Source: JAAYCU01 sp964401335
GTDB taxonomy: Bacteria > Planctomycetota > Phycisphaerae > UBA1845 > PWPN01
NCBI GenBank assembly: GCA_964401335.1
Contig: CAYNYK010000015.1
Span: forward strand, 1 to 59,006
Length of the DNA stretch: 59,006 nucleotides
Direction of reading: 5' to 3'
Under the pieces are notes generated by a model. The model was not told the DNA's origin. It did no database searches and was given only the letters and a program-made list of their open reading frames with translations. Below are positions 9,351-17,244 of this stretch, piece by piece. Position 1 is the stretch's first letter, and the number at the start of each line of letters is the position of its first letter. Made by a program: the position numbers and the translations under genes.

Positions 9351-10292
9351 TTACATTTGTTCGACCACGAATCGGGTGGTGCCGGCCAACATGCCGCCGG
9401 GCGGCACGATCCGCAGGCCGGAAACCTCAACGGGCACGTGCTGCAAATTGACCGCGTTGGGGGCACAGGTCAGATTTTCCAAACAGACGAACGGCGCGCC
9501 GGCCGGGGCGTAAACAATCTGCTGGGCGAACACGTCGTCGGCCGTCAATGTCAGCCGCGTCCCCACATCGCGAAACTCAAGCACCGCCGGTTCCTTGCTT
9601 CGGCCCAGCCAGACGTTGTCCACTTCAAGTCCGCCAAGGCAGCGCAACTCGCGAAGGTCATACTTGGTACCCGCAACCGGCTCGGTTTTTCCGTTCGGAA
9701 TCAGGTTTTCCAACACAAGGATTTTATCGCAGGGCACCTTGAGGTACGTATTCTCCCGCTTGCCTTGAATCCGCCAGAACGGATGTAGCCCGAAGCCCAC
9801 CGGCGCTTCGGTCGGGCCGGTGTTGTAATACTGGAAGTTGTAGGCGATACCCCGCTCGATCACCGAGATGTTCAGGATCAACCAGCAGGGGAACGGATAA
9901 CCCTCGTAGACGGGGTGGTTGGGGGTAATGTCGATGTTAAGGGTGATGCTGGCATCAGTCCGGGTAAACCCGAAGGTTTCATCGCGGACCAGCCCGTGGA
10001 TGGCTACCACTTCGCCGTGCTTTTTCTGCACGATCTTGCGCCCGCGGAACTCATACTCGCCGTTGGGCACGCGGCAGGGGGTCGGAAACATCACGAAACA
10101 GCCGGTATACATCTCCTCGGCGCTACGCAGCCGAGCCGGGTCGTAATACAGGTACTCACGGCCATCGACCTTTAGCGAAACGAGGTTCGCCCCACAGCGC
10201 GGTTGGACCTCGGCGACCACCTCATGTCCCTTGATGGTCGCCCCGATTTTCTCCGTCGCCAGCATATCGTCGCTAAATCTGCTAGTGGCCAT
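9351..10292 (-). CDS. Aldose 1-epimerase (galactose mutarotase) family protein
   Basis: 313 residues. The galactose-mutarotase fold is indicated by the conserved histidine blocks 'AIHGLVRDETFGF' and 'GFGLHPFWRI' and the C-terminal glutamate in 'FVCLENLT', matching the catalytic His/His/Glu arrangement of GalM-like enzymes. It should interconvert anomers of a free or phosphorylated sugar in the cytoplasm. It is the first gene of the leftward operon with the six-hairpin protein and BadF-type kinase, giving a short release-anomer-phosphorylation set. Its promoter region contains the palindromic repeat element at 10442-10690. Confidence 0.87.
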   Translation of the reverse strand: MATSRFSDDMLATEKIGATIKGHEVVAEVQPRCGANLVSLKVDGREYLYYDPARLRSAEEMYTGCFVMFPTPCRVPNGEYEFRGRKIVQKKHGEVVAIHGLVRDETFGFTRTDASITLNIDITPNHPVYEGYPFPCWLILNISVIERGIAYNFQYYNTGPTEAPVGFGLHPFWRIQGKRENTYLKVPCDKILVLENLIPNGKTEPVAGTKYDLRELRCLGGLEVDNVWLGRSKEPAVLEFRDVGTRLTLTADDVFAQQIVYAPAGAPFVCLENLTCAPNAVNLQHVPVEVSGLRIVPPGGMLAGTTRFVVEQM

Positions 10293-10441
10293 GAGTTATA
10301 CTCCCTTGCTGAACAATTGGAAATCCGCGTCCATCTCGACGGGGATCGAATCCGTGCGGTATTGGCTCGGGCCAGGACACGTCTTATACCGGCCGGGGTG
10401 AGGCAAATCAAGATAGCGATGATACCGGTTACGAGCTGGGG

Positions 10442-10690
10442 GTATCTAAAAAACGGCGGCACAGGCACGTTCCGACTTGTCTGGAAACATCGCCACATCA
10501 TTGTCCTACTGCAAAAGCACGGGCAAACCCTTGTCTCGCTGGAGCGCGACAAGGGCCTGCCCATGCCACCCTGCCGCCACATCATTGTCCTACTGCAAAA
10601 GCACGGGCAAACCCTTGTCTCGCTGGAGCGCGACAAGGGCCTGCCCATGCCACCCTGCAACAAAAGTTCGGATGCACCCCATATGGGCTT
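10442..10690. mobile_element. Palindromic MITE-like element, copy 1, with internal tandem duplication
   Basis: A non-coding element in the divergent gap between the aldose epimerase and the methyltransferase. It matches the element at 32825-33016 along most of its length: left part 'TTCCGACTTG', core AAAGCACGGGCAAACCC and right end TTCGGATGCACCC (10667-10679). The core folds into a hairpin: GGGCAaaCCCTTGTC (10521-10535) pairs with GACAAGGGccTGCCC (10548-10562). The hairpin block is present twice here and once in the other copy. The left terminal repeat is degenerate. No transposase is encoded, so if mobile it depends on a protein supplied elsewhere. Confidence 0.7.
10491..10658. repeat. Perfect 84-bp direct tandem duplication
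   Basis: Bases 10491-10574 and 10575-10658 are the same 84-base unit, starting CGCCACATCATTG and ending CACCCTGC, with no mismatch that I can find. Each unit carries one complete copy of the hairpin of the surrounding element. Perfect identity suggests a recent duplication, or an assembly duplication. Confidence 0.95.
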
Positions 10691-10745
10691 GTCGGCGGCC
10701 GGTATTTAAGGCAGGATAATCCGGCAATCGCAAGGAGAATCAGCC

Positions 10746-11354
10746 TTGACCGCCTCGGCCGTCCAGCGTTTTTACCGTTATCATGCCCACGTTTATGATG
10801 CCACGCGCTGGCTGATCCTACCCGGCAGGCGAGCGGCGGTAGAGGCCCTTGGTCTGCGGCCTCAAAGTACGGTACTCGAAATCGGCTGCGGCACGGGGTG
10901 GAATTTTCCACTGATCGCCGAGCAATTGGATCCGAAACAAGGCCGTGTCGTAGGTCTGGATTTTTCTGAACCGATGCTGGCCAAGGCCTGTAAGCGGTTG
11001 TCGGACAAGGGTTTGAGTAATTTTGAGCTGATTCGCGGCGATGCAACCGACTTGCGGCTGGATCGCCGCTTCGATGCGGTACTGTTCGCTTACAGTCTGA
11101 GCATGATCGACGACTGGGAAGTGGCCATCGCGCGGGCGGTCGAGCATCTGGCCTCCAGCGGGCGGCTGGTGATCCTGGACTTTGGTGAATTCGATGCCTG
11201 GGGCCCGGCCGCCCCGGCCATCCGAGCCTGGCTGGGTCTTCATCATGTCCGGGTGCGGCGACCTTATCTGCAAGCTCTGGCTCGGCGGCTTAATACCCTG
11301 CGGGTCCGGCGCGGCCTCGGCGGCTACTTTTTCATGGCCGTTGGTGTGCGCTAA
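10746..11354 (+). CDS. Class I SAM-dependent methyltransferase
   Basis: 202 residues. The start is TTG at 10746, chosen because AAGGAG at 10732-10737 sits eight bases upstream and no ATG is available before the fold begins. Motif I is 'VLEIGCGTGWNFPLI', followed by 'VVGLDFSEPML' for ribose binding and 'FDAVLFAYSLSMI' as the post-motif region, the layout of UbiE-like methyltransferases. The length and opening 'YRYHAHVYDATRWLILPGR' also recall BtaB-type betaine-lipid methyltransferases, but no btaA is nearby, so lipid specificity is only a possibility. It is a single gene, 55 bases downstream of the palindromic element. Confidence 0.85.
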   Translation: MTASAVQRFYRYHAHVYDATRWLILPGRRAAVEALGLRPQSTVLEIGCGTGWNFPLIAEQLDPKQGRVVGLDFSEPMLAKACKRLSDKGLSNFELIRGDATDLRLDRRFDAVLFAYSLSMIDDWEVAIARAVEHLASSGRLVILDFGEFDAWGPAAPAIRAWLGLHHVRVRRPYLQALARRLNTLRVRRGLGGYFFMAVGVR

Positions 11355-11516
11355 GCGGAGGTAAGCTATAATACTGACCGGCGCGACAAGGACGACGCGC
11401 CGGCCTCGGAGCCGAACCGATACGCTTGCGCGGCTTTCTCAGGTACATTTATCGAGCATCAAGAGGAACCAGGCGGATCGCAAGCCCGCCGTTTAACGTT
11501 TGTAGCCGAATGACTT

Positions 11517-12824
11517 ATGCATAAGCACGCACCCCTGCCTACCTCTTTTGGCGAACTTGGTCTTTCCGCCGCGATCCTTCATGCCCTCGGCCAGGCCGGT
11601 TTTCATGAGCCCACGGACATCCAGCGGCAACTTATCCCGCTCGTACTGCAGGGCAAGGACGTACTTGGCCAGGCCAGGACCGGTACAGGCAAGACGGCGG
11701 CGTTTGGTCTGCCGATTATGCAGATGATCCAACTGGACCAAGGGTTACAGGCCCTGATCCTGGTGCCCACCCGCGAGCTGGCCGTCCAGGTAGCCGCCGA
11801 GCTGCGCCGCCTGCGCCCGACCGAGCAACTGCACATTGTTCCGGTCTACGGCGGACAGAAGATTCGACAGCAGCTTCACCAACTCGGGCGTAAGCCGCAC
11901 CTGGTGGTGGGCACGCCCGGCCGGGTGATCGACCTGCTCGACCGCCACGCCTTGCGGTTCGAGGCTATCCGCTTCGCCGTACTCGACGAGGTGGACCGCA
12001 TGCTCGACATCGGTTTTCGCGACGATATCCGCAACATTCTTTCGCGGATACAACATGACCACCAAACGATCTTCGTGTCCGCTACCTTTACCGACGAAAT
12101 CAAACGGCTGAGCCAGCGTTACATGGACAACCCGATCGAAGTGAACGTTTCTCGCGATGTGCTCACCGTCGACGAGGTTTGCCAGACCTATCTGACGGTC
12201 GATCCGTGGGACAAACCCCGCGCCCTGGAAATGCTGCTTCAGCAGGAAAAGCCACAGATGGCCATCGTATTCTGCAAGACCAAGCACGGCGTTCGCCGTC
12301 TGGCCAAGAACCTGCACGGCCGCGGGGTGGACGCCAAGGAGATTCACGGCGATCTGGTCCAGGAAAAACGTGAACGTATCATGGACCGCTTCCGCAAGCA
12401 TCGGCTCAACGTATTGGTCGCCACCGATCTGGCCGCCCGGGGGATCGACGTGCAGGGCATCAGCCATATCATCAACTACGATATTCCGGAAGATCCCAAT
12501 CTGTACGTGCATCGCATCGGCCGCACCGCCCGCATGGGGAACTTCGGCAAGGCCATCACTTTCGTCACGCGCGAGCAGGGTAAGGAACTGACCGAAATTG
12601 AACAACTGATTAACAAGGAAATCCCCCAGGAGCGGATCGAGGGCTTTCAAAGCTCTCCCCCACCCCACGGACAAGACGAAGGTTGGCGACCGGGCGGGCA
12701 AGCTTCCTGGTCTCTCTCAGCATCGACGGGTGATGAACCCGCAAAACCACCCGTGAGCTCACCTCCGCTGCGGCCAAAAGGTCTTGGTGGGAAACATCGG
12801 CCGGCCCGGCGTCGACGGTTATGA
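11517..12824 (+). CDS. DEAD-box ATP-dependent RNA helicase with DEVD box
   Basis: 435 residues. Both RecA-like domains are complete: Q motif near 10-40 ('FGELGLSAAI' to 'PTDIQ'), Walker A 'ARTGTGKT' at about 53-60, 'PTRELAVQ', 'TPGRVIDLL', motif II 'VLDEVD' (DEVD instead of DEAD), 'SATF', and motif VI 'HRIGRTARMG'. The C-terminal tail of about 50 residues is Pro- and Ser-rich and ends in a basic cluster, RPARRRRL, likely an RNA-binding extension. Role: ATP-driven RNA unwinding in ribosome assembly, RNA decay or cold response. DEVD is a tolerated variant in this superfamily. It stands alone. Confidence 0.93.
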   Translation: MHKHAPLPTSFGELGLSAAILHALGQAGFHEPTDIQRQLIPLVLQGKDVLGQARTGTGKTAAFGLPIMQMIQLDQGLQALILVPTRELAVQVAAELRRLRPTEQLHIVPVYGGQKIRQQLHQLGRKPHLVVGTPGRVIDLLDRHALRFEAIRFAVLDEVDRMLDIGFRDDIRNILSRIQHDHQTIFVSATFTDEIKRLSQRYMDNPIEVNVSRDVLTVDEVCQTYLTVDPWDKPRALEMLLQQEKPQMAIVFCKTKHGVRRLAKNLHGRGVDAKEIHGDLVQEKRERIMDRFRKHRLNVLVATDLAARGIDVQGISHIINYDIPEDPNLYVHRIGRTARMGNFGKAITFVTREQGKELTEIEQLINKEIPQERIEGFQSSPPPHGQDEGWRPGGQASWSLSASTGDEPAKPPVSSPPLRPKGLGGKHRPARRRRL

Positions 12825-12852
12825 ACGATTGCTTGATATCCGTATAAAAGAG

Positions 12853-12897
12853 TTCGCCCAATCCTGCAAGGCGGAAAAGCCTCGCCGGATCGGGCGA
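12853..12897. terminator. Hairpin downstream of the helicase, possible terminator
   Basis: TTCGCCC at 12853-12859 pairs with GGGCGAA at 12891-12897, with inner pairing ATCC/GGAT and GGC/GCC. It lies 29 bases after the helicase stop and before the end of the convergent gene. No T-run follows on either strand, so it may only be a 3'-end stabilising structure. Confidence 0.4.
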
Positions 12898-12944
12898 AAA
12901 CCTGTACGCTCCGTCCCCGTGCTTCGTTTATATAGTTTCGGTAT

Positions 12945-13922
12945 TTACCCAGATTTTGCGCGGCGATGTCGGCGATAATACATCGGCCAACAAAGAGCGC
13001 CCAGGGTCAATGCGATGGGGGCCATCCCCGCCGCTCCACAACCACCGGTTGACGTTTCTGTGTCATCATCCCAATCATCATCCCAATCATCATCCCACCC
13101 ATCATCGTCGTCATTGTCGTCGCCGATGTCATTGCCATCGTCCGGGGTACCGGCCGCCACTAGACCGCCCTCGATGTCGTATTGCGGATGTTGGTCATTG
13201 TCACTAAGGGCTGCTTCCGTGGCCGTCTCCTCCGCCGCCCGGGCCAATAACGTTTCCCACGTTATCATCTGTCCTGCACGGGCAAGGTCATAGAAACTGT
13301 CCATGAAGTTATAGCTGAACACGCCGCCCTGGCCTGGACCGCCCAGGCTGTACTCCCCCGGCGCGCAACCGGTTACCCGGACCATCCCCTGGAAGTCCAG
13401 GAACAAATGACGAAAGCTCTGCTGATCGGCCGACCCGAAAGGAAGCCGACGCGGCGCGGGATATCCCGAATCAAAATAATTATTGCAGCAGTCGGTTATG
13501 ACAATCAGCAAGCGGGGATTCTTGGGCCGTAACGTCTCCACCACCTCGTCAAAGGAAACCTCATTCCCCCAATTCGTGGAACTCGTGTAATACAGCGTGG
13601 GCCAAACGGAATCGCCGGGATTCCCTCCATGTCCGCTATAATAGAAATAAACCACGTCATCCGGCCCGACTTGGAGATTACTTAACAGATTGCGGGTCCG
13701 TTCGATTGTCAGGTTATTACCGGACAGTTGTTGAAAAATGAGTTGCAGACCGGTGTTGTCGGCAATGTCCTGGGCCCAGGATCGAGCGTTGTCCAAGTCC
13801 TCCTCGGTACCGATGCCCTCGGCCAGGGTGTCGGCCAGAACGAGGAAGTGCAGGTCAGCTCCGAGCGTAATGGCGGATAATCCACCAACGATCAACAAAA
13901 CCAAGCACATGTACTTTTTCAT
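12945..13922 (-). CDS. Secreted caspase-like (C14 clan) protein with Asp/Trp-rich linker and C-terminal anchor
   Basis: 325 residues. Signal peptide about 1-21. A caspase/metacaspase-type domain follows: the histidine block 'VYFYYSGHGG' (H98) and the cysteine block 'VITDCCNN' (C146 in the D-x-C position), giving the expected His/Cys dyad of clan CD peptidases. After the domain comes an acidic linker of Asp and Trp units (about 260-292), then 'GGCGAAGMAPIALTLGALCW' and a basic end, YYRRHRR. That Gly-Cys-Gly plus hydrophobic plus Arg ending looks like a tripartite surface-sorting signal similar in principle to MYXO- or PEP-CTERM tails. A secreted, wall- or membrane-held caspase-like enzyme is inferred. 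It is a single gene, with a terminator-bearing gap upstream. Confidence 0.75.
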   Translation of the reverse strand: MKKYMCLVLLIVGGLSAITLGADLHFLVLADTLAEGIGTEEDLDNARSWAQDIADNTGLQLIFQQLSGNNLTIERTRNLLSNLQVGPDDVVYFYYSGHGGNPGDSVWPTLYYTSSTNWGNEVSFDEVVETLRPKNPRLLIVITDCCNNYFDSGYPAPRRLPFGSADQQSFRHLFLDFQGMVRVTGCAPGEYSLGGPGQGGVFSYNFMDSFYDLARAGQMITWETLLARAAEETATEAALSDNDQHPQYDIEGGLVAAGTPDDGNDIGDDNDDDDGWDDDWDDDWDDDTETSTGGCGAAGMAPIALTLGALCWPMYYRRHRRAKSG

Positions 13923-14058
13923 GTCGGTTTCCCTGGCAGATACGGCGAGATTTCTTTTCGTGGTATCGACTAACCGGCATGAGGAATTAAGCGGTTGGCC
14001 GACGGGAAAGATCTTCCGACAGGTTGAGTTATTTCCGGACCAAAGATCCGCGCCCTAT

Positions 14059-14111
14059 AAAAAACGAGCGGCGCCGGGTGGATAAGCACCCGGTGCCGCT
14101 CGCAGTTTTTT
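14059..14111. terminator. Strong bidirectional Rho-independent terminator
   Basis: A 16-base stem, CGAGCGGCGCCGGGTG (14065-14080) against CACCCGGTGCCGCTCG (14087-14102), with one wobble pair and a six-base loop. T-runs flank both sides: T6 at 14106-14111 on the plus strand, and A6 at 14059-14064 that reads as T6 on the minus strand. It ends the leftward lipoprotein gene at 14133-15566. Confidence 0.9.
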
Positions 14112-14132
14112 AATATCAGGTTTGGCGTTTAC

Positions 14133-15566
14133 TTAATCCAGCCGGTCCAGAACGATGAATCCCAGGACCCACTGGTCGGTGGTGAGGCAGCCGGAGCTGA
14201 CTCTTTGCCGCAAGGCCCGGAAGGCCACCGTATCGCCGGAGCATACCACATCGGAGGCCATCAGCCATCCGCTCAAGGTTTCCTCGTCAGGGAACAGTTC
14301 CCAACCGTCACCGTCGTTCATCTGTAAATACTCGAGATCAAAATCAATGTAACTGGTCCCGGAGAGGAACCAGCGTTCTCCGTCAGGGGTGATGGTCATC
14401 GTGCCGGCATAGCCGTATGGAACAGCTTGCTGAACGCAATCACTCTCCACCGGGATTTCCGTGGTTTGGCTGGCCAAGGTTGCATTCGGGGCATCGCCGA
14501 CCGCGCCGATCGCGCTGCGGTGAATCGCGGCGGCGCCAAAGATGCTGTCCGCGGTTTCCTGGGCCACGAAAAACCCGAATTTCCCGCCGTTCAGGGCGAC
14601 GGGCGAGTTGGGAGCATTCTCGCTCTTCTTCGTGAAAGTGGTGATATTTCCGTTAGTGATGTTGAGCAGGCCGGTGGCCCCGTTCAGGGAGCCCACCCGG
14701 TAGAGAACGTAGTTGCCGTCCAACTGGATCTGGACGTTGCCGCGAACTCCGTCAGCCTCGATTAAATCCCAGGCGGTTGGCTGAGCGTTCGGATTATCGA
14801 GGTCCCAAACGTAAATAGTTTCGCCCGGGTTTTTCGCATAGGCCACCACCTGTCGTGCCGTCGCGTCGACCGCGACCTGCATAAAAGTAGCCTCGAAACC
14901 GGTCGGTTGAGCGCAACTGATGATCGCGGTATCCGAACCACTGAGGTCGATAACCTTAATGGCGTTTCCGTCGGTTACCTCCGAGGTATCGTTGATCGTG
15001 GCCACGAGACGACCGTCGGCCATCATGTGGCCCGGAGCGTTGGCCTCCGACGGCAGGTCGTGCAGGGTAATGTCGCCGCCCGGAATATCCACCGGGTCGC
15101 CCCCGGTGACGGTGTTAAAGACGGCCACTTCATTGGTGCTGCGAACCAGAACGACTTTCTTGCCCGCCACCGCGAAGTCCCGGAATCCGAAGAGCAGATC
15201 ACTGTTCGGAATGATGGTGCCGGCCGTCGTGTCCGCATCGGCCGTCGACGGAACCAGATAGTACACGCTGTTATCCGGCACGCCCCAGACGATCAGATCT
15301 TCGCCCACCGCCAGCTTGCCGCTGGTCTGATAGGCCGAGTTTTCAAACGCGATCTTGGTTTTGATCAGAAAATCGTCGATCGTGTCGTCGTCATCATCGT
15401 CGCCATTGTCATCGTCGCCATTGTCCCCACCTCCACCCCCGCCACCGCCGCCGCCGCCATTATCCACGTCCCCGTTGTCGCCGTCGGTGGGCGTGCAACC
15501 TGAGTAGGGTGCCAGCAGAACCATCAGCCCCAATAGCAGACAACAGATGAAGCTTAGCGTTTTCAT
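14133..15566 (-). CDS. Putative lipoprotein with Gly/Asp-rich linker and propeller-like repeats
   Basis: 477 residues. The N-terminus is a lipoprotein-type signal ending 'LLAPYSGC' (an imperfect lipobox). It is followed by a low-complexity linker: a run of 11 glycines, then alternating Asn/Asp/Gly and six aspartates, to about residue 62. The rest is a beta-rich domain with repeated 'VVLVRSTNEVAVFN', 'VVAYAKNPGETIYVWDLDN' and 'YVLYRVGSLNG' type blades, the look of a TolB/WD-like propeller. No enzyme motif is seen. The linker probably holds the domain away from the membrane. The gene is followed by the terminator at 14059-14111. Function unknown. Confidence 0.72.
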   Translation of the reverse strand: MKTLSFICCLLLGLMVLLAPYSGCTPTDGDNGDVDNGGGGGGGGGGGDNGDDDNGDDDDDDTIDDFLIKTKIAFENSAYQTSGKLAVGEDLIVWGVPDNSVYYLVPSTADADTTAGTIIPNSDLLFGFRDFAVAGKKVVLVRSTNEVAVFNTVTGGDPVDIPGGDITLHDLPSEANAPGHMMADGRLVATINDTSEVTDGNAIKVIDLSGSDTAIISCAQPTGFEATFMQVAVDATARQVVAYAKNPGETIYVWDLDNPNAQPTAWDLIEADGVRGNVQIQLDGNYVLYRVGSLNGATGLLNITNGNITTFTKKSENAPNSPVALNGGKFGFFVAQETADSIFGAAAIHRSAIGAVGDAPNATLASQTTEIPVESDCVQQAVPYGYAGTMTITPDGERWFLSGTSYIDFDLEYLQMNDGDGWELFPDEETLSGWLMASDVVCSGDTVAFRALRQRVSSGCLTTDQWVLGFIVLDRLD

Positions 15567-16066
15567 GTTTGATTCTCCTTGCGTTAGAGGGTTTGCGTCG
15601 AGATTCTCAATAACAAAACTGATCCACGTGCATCGACAAACATGGCATGGGGTGGGGAGGTTCGTTCCATGCCGGTGGTCGCTACCGTGACTTGATCACA
15701 GCTTCGCTCTAGTGTTTACCATTAATTCGCGACGGTGTCAACCCAAATCTTGTCAAAGCAAACACCGTGCCCATGCCGCGGACCACATGAATTATTTTCT
15801 TGTCCCACATGATAAGAGGCGTTCGGGATCCGGCTACGACCTGAACCGTCGGGTCAATCATCTTTCCCAGAGGCCATCCATGCAAACGACGCACCCAACC
15901 TCATACCTCGGGCTCCCGCGGCTGACCGGCATCGGCCCGTGTATGGAAAATCCGTAGCCCAAAGGATGAGTCCTTGGGCCTCTTCGCATTCGGCTGGAAA
16001 GCGGGTAAACTATGCACGCGATTCTGAGTGTATGAATCCGGACCCATTTTGCAGGAGGCCTAGTAC
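15567..16066. other. 500-base intergenic stretch with one hairpin
   Basis: The region holds the upstream regions of the leftward lipoprotein gene and of the rightward acyl carrier protein gene. The one clear structure is a hairpin, GCCCAAAGGA/TCCTTGGGC at 15957-15979 with loop TGAG, about 88 bases upstream of the acyl carrier ATG and without a T-run. I see no convincing open frame, RNA gene or repeat family in the remainder. Confidence 0.5.
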
Positions 16067-16306
16067 ATGGCAGATCAAGATGTTTTGGCAAGAGTGATCA
16101 AGGTGACCGCCCGCGTTCTGAACCTGGATCCGGCGACGATCAAGCCGGAGGCGAATTTCGTGTTCGACCTCGGGGCCGAGTCGGTGCAGAGCGTTGAGCT
16201 GGTGGCCGCCTTCGAGGAGGAGTTCGATATCGAGATGGACGAGGACGCGGCCCTGTCGGTCAGCACCGTCGGGGCGGCGGCCGACTTCATCGCCAAACAC
16301 CTGTAA
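16067..16306 (+). CDS. Acyl carrier protein
   Basis: 79 residues, the normal acyl carrier length. The four-helix fold and the phosphopantetheine attachment block are visible as 'FDLGAESVQSVELV', where the first Ser of 'AESV' (about residue 45) is the carrier site; most family members have DSL there. The protein is acidic ('FEEEFDIEMDEDAAL') as expected. AGGAGG about 11 bases upstream supports the ATG. It carries acyl chains for fatty-acid synthesis or for a dedicated pathway; no fab genes lie next to it, so it may be a second, specialised carrier. The oleABCD operon 24 kb away uses acyl-CoA or acyl-ACP, but a link is not shown. Confidence 0.93.
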   Translation: MADQDVLARVIKVTARVLNLDPATIKPEANFVFDLGAESVQSVELVAAFEEEFDIEMDEDAALSVSTVGAAADFIAKHL

Positions 16307-16323
16307 GCTTTCCTTCCTTCGAG

Positions 16324-16447
16324 ACAACCGGCCGCGGGGGGGGGGTTCCGCTACCGCCCGCGGGGGTGGTGTTTTTTTTTTTTAAAAATTTTTTTTTTAA
16401 ATTGTTTGAATAATAAANNNNNNNNNNCGTCCCCCGCGGCCGGTTGT
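16324..16447. repeat. 17-bp perfect inverted repeat flanking the assembly gap
   Basis: ACAACCGGCCGCGGGGG at 16324-16340 is the exact reverse complement of 16431-16447. Between the arms lie a G/C homopolymer-rich patch, long T and A runs (about 16371-16417) and the N run. It sits 17 bases after the acyl carrier stop, so one arm may belong to a terminator; the low-complexity interior is probably badly resolved. Confidence 0.7.
16418..16427. other. Scaffold gap (10 N)
   Basis: Ten Ns between an AT-rich homopolymer stretch and a GC-rich arm. The true length of the missing sequence is unknown, so the order of the two contigs on either side rests on scaffolding. Confidence 1.
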
Positions 16448-16547
16448 TCTGTTATATGGGATTCAAGTTTGGATTTTCCGAGGGATGATTAACTCGGGTG
16501 AGCGATCAATTTTGTGATCTGTTATCACGGCCGTATTTCGTACACGA

Positions 16548-16772
16548 TCATGCGTACGTATACACGGGAGCATGCTTATCGGGTTTTGCCTGACGGGCCA
16601 TGAGTTCTTCAATGTGCCGGATGGTATGCGGGGCCAGAAGCGTATCCGAGCATACGTCACATACTTCGGCGGGAACATCCTCAAAAACGAGTACATCGCC
16701 ACCGTGCTTGACGGTATGGACAATAACCCGATGCGCATATTCCCCGGGACATCCCTGAATGCTGCATTTCAT
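16548..16772 (-). CDS. YgiT-type zinc-finger protein, probable antitoxin or partner of DUF4258
   Basis: 74 residues from the ATG at 16772, which overlaps the upstream stop as ATGA; a longer frame starting at 16805 would run into the partner gene. Cysteines C3, C8, C38 and C41 form the CxxxxC...CxxC zinc ribbon of YgiT/MqsA N-terminal-like proteins, followed by 'FEDVPAEVCDVCSDTLL', the family signature. The helix-turn-helix domain of full MqsA is missing. Paired with DUF4258 this is a common two-gene module annotated as toxin-antitoxin-like. Overlapping genes imply translational coupling. Confidence 0.87.
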   Translation of the reverse strand: MKCSIQGCPGEYAHRVIVHTVKHGGDVLVFEDVPAEVCDVCSDTLLAPHTIRHIEELMARQAKPDKHAPVYTYA

Positions 16773-17110
16773 TGGGCCGCTCCTCTCTGAAACAGGGTAA
16801 TCCACTTAGGCGGTTTAGGTTCATAAACCGTTATAATTATAGCATATTCAAGCGACGTTGTACACACCACATGGATGAACCGCTCACGAGAAGTTTTTCG
16901 GCAAAGCAGGCAACATGGGCCACGTTTGTGTTCCGAATAGTTTTCAACGACAGCCGCATCGATAAGAACCTCCCGTATCTCGTCCATGGAGATATCCTCC
17001 TCAACCATTTCCTGGTGAGCATGCGCCGTGATGCGCATGATATCTGCCGTTGCCTGTTCCTTCAGACGTGTCTTGATGGCGGCGTGATTCTGTTCATCAA
17101 TGTTGGCCAT
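16769..17110 (-). CDS. DUF4258 protein, probable RelE-like toxin of the YgiT-type pair
   Basis: 113 residues. The DUF4258 core is clear: 'RITAHAHQEMVEEDISMDEI' with the conserved His and Glu, 'GPCCLLCRKTSRERFIHVVC' and 'AIIITVYEPKPPKWI', the last being the family hallmark. The fold is RelE/BECR-like, so an RNase role is inferred but untested. The gene overlaps the zinc-finger gene by ATGA, with the toxin-like gene first. An N-terminal extension of about 25 residues before the core may mean the true start lies at an internal codon. It appears intact, unlike its neighbours. Confidence 0.82.
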   Translation of the reverse strand: MANIDEQNHAAIKTRLKEQATADIMRITAHAHQEMVEEDISMDEIREVLIDAAVVENYSEHKRGPCCLLCRKTSRERFIHVVCTTSLEYAIIITVYEPKPPKWITLFQRGAAQ

Positions 17111-17244
17111 AACGGAGTATCGTATGCAAAGATTCTGCTCTGCTCAAGTTTGCGGGTTGAACATCGAACTTCAGAATTTTACGGATTCGCCTGTGAAGCA
17201 GGAAAGGACTTGTAAATTCTTGTACCAACCGGCCGGGCAAATTG

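Noticed and set aside
10491..10658. CRISPR-like repeat
   Set aside because: Only two 84-base units with no spacers; likewise the 33- and 39-base repeats near 46 kb have two copies and no spacer pattern.
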